DNA of 64,000 bases, taken from contig JAPNXP010000016.1 of NCBI GenBank assembly GCA_028753945.1, positions 744,001-808,000 on the forward strand. Reading direction: 5' to 3'. Positions 57,301-64,000 of this stretch are shown here, one piece after another; the stretch's first letter is position 1, and the number at the start of each line of letters is the position of its first letter. Made by a program: the position numbers and the translations under genes. Source of the DNA: Hexactinellida sp. DTS-2022 (Eukaryota > Porifera > Hexactinellida). The notes under the pieces were generated by a model. It was not told where the DNA came from, made no database searches, and worked only from the letters and a program-made list of their open reading frames with translations.

Positions 57301-59302
57301 GTGTATCAAAATACTTTATTTGTAACTGAGTTCAGACCTAAACAATTAAAGACTCCTCTGTGGAATTATTTTTACTTTTAAATTGTGAAATATTAAAAGG
57401 TTATCACAACTAGTTTAGTTGCATTTTGTACTCTGAAAAGATTTAGGAAAATAGAGCGTTCTTCTCTTCTCATCGAAGACTCATTTCCAATTCGTGATCA
57501 ATTTCCGAAAGTGAGGATACGGTAGTAAGTGTATACAGACTGTTTTAATGAAGGCGATTCGATAAATATAATGCATTGAAACTGCTAGTAATTGCATACT
57601 AAGAATAAAGCAGAGAATATTAATTCATAGACAACAGAAAACCATTTAAACAAACTGAGAGAAAGATCCTTAAACTTAGTTTTAAACAATTTGTGTATTG
57701 TTTTTGTTTAATTACAGGAAATGTTTGGAAGATTTATGTCCATTTCTGTAATATTATGCTGGTGTTTAATTAAATTGTAGAGTTATGTACTCACTTGAAA
57801 CCGGAATAAATCGGAATGACTCATATTTGTGCCTTGTTAACTTACAGAAAACTCGACATCATCTTATCCCTGGTCCAAAGTTTTCTTTGGTAGGCTATGG
57901 TACAGAGTATAATTCGATGCTGAGAAATGGTTCAGAGTTGTTAACATAGATCATAATTGAGGATCGGCATAGGAGCTGAAGATTTAATTAAAATAGTTTA
58001 TGGTATATGATTGAGACATTCAAATTCGATTTTACTCCTCAAAGTATAGTGTTCAAACTAAGAGAGTTAGACGTGGGGAATGAAGAAGTGTATAAAGAGT
58101 AGTCGCGAAATAAGAAGACCCAATTAAGTTATACAAAAACTTTTGTGATAAAGTTATAATAATAATGACAATTCTAATAAAAAGGAATAAAGGTGAAATG
58201 CAGATAATTTAAGTAAATGGTTAACAACCTGTGGAGTAGTTACTATTTATGTGAATAATCAGGTGGATATTTATTATAGTTTGTGATGGTATTTTCAATT
58301 TCATCACAAATAGAAGTAGCTACCTTGGAAGAGAAGTTACCAGGTTCCAACCACTAACATATAGTGGACATAAGGAGATACGTGAAGAATAAAAAATTAC
58401 AGTACCTGACTATTGGATTCTATGTACAAATTCCATTAGAGACAATATCCTAGTTAGTTCTAATTAAAATGACATGTTCCTTCGAAGTTTCGACGAATCC
58501 CAGGAGTGGAAACTATTTAAATGAATATTTGTCATATTAGTAAGGAGTAAATACGTATATATAGTTTCAATAATGTAGTACGGGTGAATTTGTAAATAAT
58601 ATGTTAGATAATTTGAAGGAAGAATGTAGAATATTTTTTAAGTGTGATTAATTTTCATAATGGCAGTCAAATCAAATATGAAGAGGAATTCTACATGGAA
58701 TACAAATGTGGAGTTATTTGCTACATCATTATTATTGCGAGCAAATATATGGGTATTTAAGTCAGATATGGATAACAAATGGGTGGTATTCTCAGGGAGA
58801 TGTGGTAAGCTAATTTGATGCATTATTGTCTCACCGGTGAAGAACGCAGGTCACAGCTACGTATATTAATCTAAACGGAGCACATTATGTACATATTTTT
58901 AGGAGGATTCAGTGGTATAATGTATTTCTATTAATAAATGGCTCTAATTTTATAACAAGAATTCCTTCTATTTATAATGAATTATAGTATGCAGGCTACT
59001 AAGATATATAATCGAACTTGTACAGTGAACTCCGGTTATAACGAAGTCCAAGCACAGTGGGCATTTAAGTGGAAATATGCTACGTTTTTGTAACCCAATA
59101 ATTTAATAATTTCCTCCATTGAATTCTGCGTATTTTCAATCATATCAAAGCATCTAATTTGTTGTCATGGCGATGATTGCCAACGGCATGTGAACAATCG
59201 GGATTTATTTTTGCGGTTTAGCAAATTGACTGGGTTTCATTGCAATACAATATGCACACACTTAGTAAATTGATTGATTGACTTAAAGTATATTTTATAA
59301 CT
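57301..59302. other. Intergenic, no gene seen
   Basis: AT-rich with scattered stops in all frames. A lone mariner-type end (ACAGTGAACTCCGGTTATAA, about 59022) matches the MITE at 12126-12283. Nothing else is supportable. Confidence 0.5.
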
Positions 59303-60829
59303 ACGAGCCCTTCGGTCTCGGTCGCTTCGCGACTTGTGTTCCTTCGTGTTAGGCACTATGCGATACAATTAACGGCCGCTTCGCGGCCTTTCCCTTCCCA
59401 AAAGCTATAATATTACTAATGAGTTGACCTGTGGCTAGTGAATTATACACTTTACTTAATAATGCGAGCCTAAAATTCATTTTGGGTTGTGATTACTGTA
59501 ATTTGTTTGGGAAATTATGTTGAGTAAGTTATTCTCATTGCTCAATAGTTATTAATTATTAGTTAATTAATATTATTGAGCTATTATAATAGCTCAATAA
59601 TTCTTAAGGATAGCTCGTTCAGCTATATTAAAAGGTCCAGCTTGTTAGCTCAAATAAATTGATACCTGTGGTTGGTAAATTATACACAATTAATTATTTC
59701 AGTAAATTGTATTGCAAAGTAATTTACTAACTTTGGGTGTAATCTATCCATAATAATGGTTTAAAGATGAGAATAAGACCGCTTCGCGTCTTATTCTCAT
59801 CATTAAACCATTATTATGGAGAGGTATATCCAGGGTTGGAAAATATTTTATTTATAAATAGTAATAAAGTTCTACATCTCAATAAACAATTAATTTTGCA
59901 GGAGCTGGGTTAGTAAACTATTTAATTTAATTGATAGCAATAATTAAGATAATAAATCTCATCGTTAGGCAGAACCAAAATCCTAGATTTCAGGATTTCT
60001 GGGGGTAACAAGACCTATACGGAAAGCGATATAAGATGGCAACTGTCACAATACAGCCACAGTTTGTAGATATTATTAGGGTAGCAAGTGCCACTTTAGC
60101 CATTAGACATGCTACGAACAGAATTAAATTCAGTAGTTTTACTCAGGTTGTCTGGTCTATAAATGAAACAGCTTGTTCTTTGTGTTTATCAAAATAGTTT
60201 CTGAATTCGGGGTAACAGTGATGTGCTGAGCTCTGAAATGGGGTAATAGTGAAACATAATTGCCGACCACTGCATTAAAGACTCTACTCGCATTCTTGTT
60301 AACCAAACAAATCAGATTGATAGTAATATTATGCATACTTATGTGATTAACTTAAGCTAAATACATCAAGACTAGAAATAAACTGATGGAAGCCAAACTG
60401 GATTAATCAATTATGCAATTTCGGAAACACACACACACACACTTGCACTTTGCTATACCTGTGTTGGTACGATACACTATTTATGGTTGATTAGTGTAGG
60501 GACTAATAAATTAACTGTGTCACAATCAGAAGAAAAATGGGAATTCATGAACTGCTATCAGGTGTAGAAATTTAGTGTACGTCTATTGCTTTGAATTTTC
60601 TACAGATCGGAGCAAAATTGGGAAGCTAGTACAAAATATCGTTTTTCGCAACTGTGACGTAATAATCCCTTTATTTTGTTCCAAAAACCAATAGATCGTT
60701 GTCGCAGTACAAAATTAGCCCTGTATACAAATTTTCAGCTTTCTGGGACTCGTAGTCTTTCCAATTAATTACGGACAAACATCCAAACAAACAAACAAAC
60801 ACACAACAATTCCGCTTTTAATATATAGA
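59303..60829 (-). mobile_element. Helitron-like element, 1.5 kb
   Basis: On the minus strand it starts TCTATATATTAAAAGCGG after an A and carries the same blocks as 35415-36320 in the same order (TTTGTTTGGATGTTTGTCCG, TCTATTGGTTTTTGG, GGGATTATTACGTCA, TTGGCTTCCATCAGTTTA). It ends in hairpins GGCCGCGAAGCGGCC and GTCGCGAAGCGAC and CGAGACCGAAGGGCTCGTA. Extra sequence relative to the shorter copy includes the palindrome at 59748-59819. No Rep/helicase protein. Confidence 0.6.
59748..59819. repeat. 72-bp palindrome, 32-bp arms
   Basis: Arms 59748-59779 and 59788-59819 are inverse with one mismatch (A/A) around CGCTTCGC. The loop repeats the GCTTCGC seen in the Helitron-like end hairpins. It lies inside the element at 59303-60829. 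Confidence 0.9.
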
Positions 60830-60837
60830 TATACTGT

Positions 60838-61935
60838 ACATATAACTACATCAATTTAATTGATTGGAACTCTTCAATATACTTTGTTTCTTGGCCTCGA
60901 CTTTTTCTGATATTACAGTTTCGGATAACAAATTTCATTTAGGCCGCCATCTAAAAGTGATGGGACATATAGTGCAGTGTCGTGCAGTGAAATCTCTATT
61001 ATTTAAAATGTAGGTTATATATAGTACTAATATTCAAATTATAAAAGTATTTTACCTCGCACGAGGCGCACTAAACACATTAGTTTACAAATAGATATAC
61101 CACTTCAGCAAATACAGTATACTCCGCTTAATTGGGACACCAGTTAATTGGGACAACGCCCCAATAACAGAATCCTTTCATTAGAAGCTATTACTAAACT
61201 TTCGGATAATCGGGACAAACTAAACAAATTTGGTTCAAAATTGGTGCTCGCTTAATAGAAAATTCATATTGATTAGAATAAATTCTAATAATCTTTGTCA
61301 ATACTGATGAAGGCAGGACAAAATATCTAAATATTGTCTATTTCTTATTGATTTCCGTAATATGGAAATTACCAGAGATTATGACATTGTGGTTCAGGGA
61401 TATATCGATATATCAAACGTTCCAGAGAATATTAAGGCTCATTTTATTGGTTTGAGAAGAATCAAGTGTCCGCAGGCATCGGAGGAATTGTTGTGAACAG
61501 GTTTAAAACTAAAATTTGTGTAAATCACAGGTAAATCACTACTTTACAAAGTTTTTCGGTTAATTTGGAGCTCCGATTAATTGGGATAAGAGGCCTGGAA
61601 CAAACGTGTCCCAATTAATCGGAGTAAACTGTATATAGATTAATGAAATTTCTCAAAACGTAACCTTTGTGAGAGACGCTTCCAATCCAGTGACTTTATG
61701 GATTACGATAATTGGAGATCTGACTAATATCAAACAATTCGGTGTCAATTTGATGAATAAATTTTAGCAGGGAGCTAAAGTGTAGGAAAATTAGTGGAAA
61801 CATACTTTTTTGACATACTCAGATGTTAATAATATAGCCAAAAGTGGGTCTTAATAGCTCTAAAACCTGGTCGATGTAATATTTAAACTTAATGACTTTG
61901 AACCAAATATATTAAGATTTTTGAAATTATATCAT
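60838..61935 (+). repeat. Unclassified dispersed repeat, copy 2 (split)
   Basis: The same repeat as 45895-46535 in opposite orientation, divided by the mariner MITE at 61113-61633. The plus strand keeps coding-like stretches (VSDNKFHLGRHLKSDGTYSA; LWITIIGDLTNIKQFGVNLM) with stops between. No inverted or long direct terminal repeats found. Confidence 0.65.
61113..61633. mobile_element. Tc1/mariner MITE, 521 bp
   Basis: Ends TACAGTATACTCCGCTTAAT and ATTAATCGGAGTAAACTGTA are inverted, followed inside by TGGGACAC/GTGTCCC. TA borders. Comparison with 45895-46535 shows the site without the insertion. Confidence 0.85.
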
Positions 61936-62309
61936 GCTCAAGAAATAAAATAAATAATCATGTGTGAACAATAAAATTTTGTTAACACACCTAAAATATA
62001 ATTTATGACTGAATTATCATGAATTGTCTAAAACTATGGTTAAGAGACTACATCAACACTTTTGATAATGCCATTCAGTTTGCAGCTCGCGATAACCTAT
62101 ATGTCAATAATACTTCATTAGAGTATATCTAGCATTGTTTTCCTATCTTCACTCACACCCTTGAAAATGCCCACTGTGCCAAGAATCGTTTAATTTACTT
62201 CCACTTATATAACATATTTTATGGCAGTCGCTTTTCTACTTGATCTCGATCTTTCACAAAGTCTGTCACGACAGAGAGTATTTCGTGAAAACTTAATCTC
62301 ATTGATGTT
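61936..62309. other. No gene seen
   Basis: AT-rich. May include the decayed 5' part of the Harbinger-like element that follows. Confidence 0.4.
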
Positions 62310-62830
62310 TATAATGATACAGGATTTTGAGCTCATTACAGAGTTGACAAAACAAATGTTCGTTCAACTCCAAGTAAAGTTGTAACATTCCTTCATCGAT
62401 CAACTATTCGATCACATTCCATTCCAGCTCCAACCCAATTAGCTGTCACACTAAATTTTAGCCACCGGTTCATTTCAAACGGTTATCGCAACTTCACATG
62501 GGATATCCCATCGTTCAGTGTCTCGATGTATATGTACGTACAGTGACAGAAGCACTTTGTTTTTTGGCCAAGATTAGATAGCATCCCAAATCAAATAAAT
62601 CAATTACGAATTCAGCAAAAATTCTTGGAATGAAATAGCTTTCCCTTGTACTCGGATGTATTGACGGCACACATGTACCTATTTTGGCACCTTCCTATAA
62701 ATTAAGATCCATTTGTCAAGAGAAAAACTTTCATTCCATCAATTTCCAAGCAAAATGCGATAGCGATTTAATATGTATTGATATTGTCACCAAATGGCCG
62801 CAAATCTTCTGATCCTGACGAAGTATTGCA
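62310..62830 (+). pseudogene. PIF/Harbinger transposase (HARBI1-like) remnant
   Basis: In shifting plus-strand frames: YNDTGFELITELTKQM (about 62311), ILATGSFQTVIATSHGISHR (about 62455-62514), which matches the L-A-T-G-x-x-x-x-x-x-x-x-x-G-I-S block, and CIDGTHVPILAPSYKLRSIC (about 62648-62707) with the D-G-T-H-V/I-P-I catalytic signature, then NFHSINFQAKCD (about 62729-62764), equivalent to Y-S-I-N-V-Q-A-V-C-D. Frameshifts and stops separate the blocks. It cannot encode an active enzyme. Confidence 0.8.
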
Positions 62831-63426
62831 ATTGATTACAAAACAAAACTATCGCAATATCTATGCAATTATACGTACACGTATATTAATATTACATCCT
62901 ATCACAACCATGAATTAATCAATAATTATGCGAAAATCACTCCATCATATTCTTATTATAAGTGACAAAGTGTACGCTATATTGGTGGATAGTACGAATA
63001 GTTAAAAAGCTCTAAAATTATATTTATTGATGCCATCAATCACTACAGAATCCCGAGAACATCAAATTATTAAGTTAAGTCTGCTTCGGACTGGACTAAA
63101 CTTTTGCTTAGTTTACAGTTAAACAAAGCAAAAACTAAGTTTAAGTTTAAGGAAAGGCATAGCCATAGCCTACTATATACAGGCCATTTCACTGAGCCAA
63201 ATGCGCCTGGACCAGGGATAAGATAAAGGGGATTTTCTTATATACCCATAATGTAAATATAAATATTTTGATTAAAACTAATGCTAATCTGGTTTAGAAA
63301 TATAGTTAACGAGATTCGACTATGTAAATATTAGCTATTCTAATTACAATTTCTCTTTGATTCAATCATACTTTGCCTTTATAATGCCAGCCCCTTGTTT
63401 ATTAACTTTATTTATATCCTGGACTC
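62831..63426. other. No gene seen
   Basis: AT-rich with an imperfect inverted stretch (AAACTTTTGCTTAGTTTACA and its inverse, about 63098-63145). Possibly the 3' side of the Harbinger element. Confidence 0.4.
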
Positions 63427-64000
63427 ATGCCAAACTGTTCTGTTCTCAGATGTGCTATGGATACTATAGTGATCATAGTGGTGTTGCAATATTTCACATT
63501 CCTTCTGGGCCGCAAGACATAAATGATAAATGAAAACTTTTCAGCATAGAGATGGTGAGTATATCTTTACTAGTTGGACAAGATTAATTAATTACTTTAT
63601 CAGTTTTCCTTTTAAGCTTAACATCACTTACATACTTTAATTAAGAAATAACTTATCTGTAAATCGTCTACATATAATGATGCTCTTTAATTAATCATAC
63701 TTAATTATGTAATTATATGCTAGATCTTACAACACTGAAAACATTTTCGTTTGTGCTAAACACTTTGATCCTGATGATATCATTGACACACAAACTTATC
63801 TTGACATGATGGCCAAACGAAGAAGATACGACCAATAAAAGCTACATTGAAGAAAGGCGCAGTACCTAAAAACCTTCCTGGTGGCCCTGATCTTCTTAAT
63901 GATCACACTATCAAGTATCAGCGGCTTGATAGAGACAAAAAGGAGCATGATTTACGGATCCAAGTATGTCAAGTTGTGCTAAATATAAATGTTTTGTATT
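63427..64000 (+). pseudogene. THAP-domain gene or P-type element start, cut by window edge
   Basis: MPNCSV at 63427, then in a shifted frame CYGYYSDHSGVAIFHIPSGP, gives the opening of a THAP zinc finger (C-x2-4-C ... F-H-I-P). A TGA stands where the domain's conserved Trp (TGG) is expected. A donor ATG|GTGAGT at 63554 and acceptor GCTAG|ATC at 63724 would remove an intron. The next exon has FVCAKHFDPDDI, the C-x2-H-F end of the finger, then LKKGAVPKNLPGG, matching L-K-x-x-A-V-P. The frameshift and stop suggest decay. It could be a cellular THAP gene or a P-element-type transposase. Confidence 0.55.

Noticed and set aside
11184..61633. Individual genes encoding transposases in the mariner-type MITEs
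   Set aside because: All copies found are 90-520 bp and noncoding; no mariner transposase motif is visible in the window.

Overview
This is animal nuclear DNA, AT-rich and full of transposons. The animal origin rests on an inversin gene (INVS, a ciliary ankyrin/IQ protein) with ordinary GT-AG introns, two sphingosine kinase genes, an IBA57 gene, an RS-domain exon, a secreted mucin-like gene, and transposons of the P, hAT, PIF/Harbinger, Tc1/mariner, Ty3/gypsy and Helitron-like groups. Compact, mostly intronless genes in very AT-rich DNA would fit a non-bilaterian animal such as a sponge, but the sequence does not settle the species.

Layout: 1-22 kb is the gene-bearing part. Four genes lie on the minus strand: two tandem sphingosine kinase paralogues (2237-3811, 5245-6978), IBA57 (8008-9351), and a three-exon INVS (14774-22048, 1057 residues when joined). 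Between them lie Helitron-like elements and MITEs, and a 184-bp near-exact stray copy of part of IBA57 (1666-1849). 22.9-32.7 kb is a tandem array of noncoding units, most of them opening with a long, nearly perfect hairpin. Seven hairpins are present, and between copies some changes on the two arms match. 32.7-36.3 kb holds a decayed Ty3/gypsy reverse transcriptase, a mariner MITE and a Helitron-like element. 36783-38855 encodes a secreted Thr-rich protein with 14 ten-residue repeats and five copies of a four-cysteine module that I do not recognise.

38.9-64 kb is mainly transposon territory. It has an orphan 3' exon of an RS-domain protein, a P-element-like transposase interrupted by a hAT MITE that itself holds a mariner MITE, a broken hAT/ZBED5-type element, a second P-element fragment, a large Helitron-like element, an inverted pair of unclassified repeats (one split by a mariner MITE), a Harbinger transposase remnant, and a decayed THAP domain at the right edge. 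Four hAT MITEs outside the P element, and a fifth inside it, have perfect 8-bp target duplications.

The intact genes do not form a pathway: sphingosine kinases make a lipid signal, IBA57 helps build mitochondrial [4Fe-4S] clusters, INVS acts at the cilium, and the Thr-rich protein is presumably extracellular. The most unusual items are the hairpin array, the repeated Cys module, and the Helitron-like family with a non-standard hairpin-rich 3' end.
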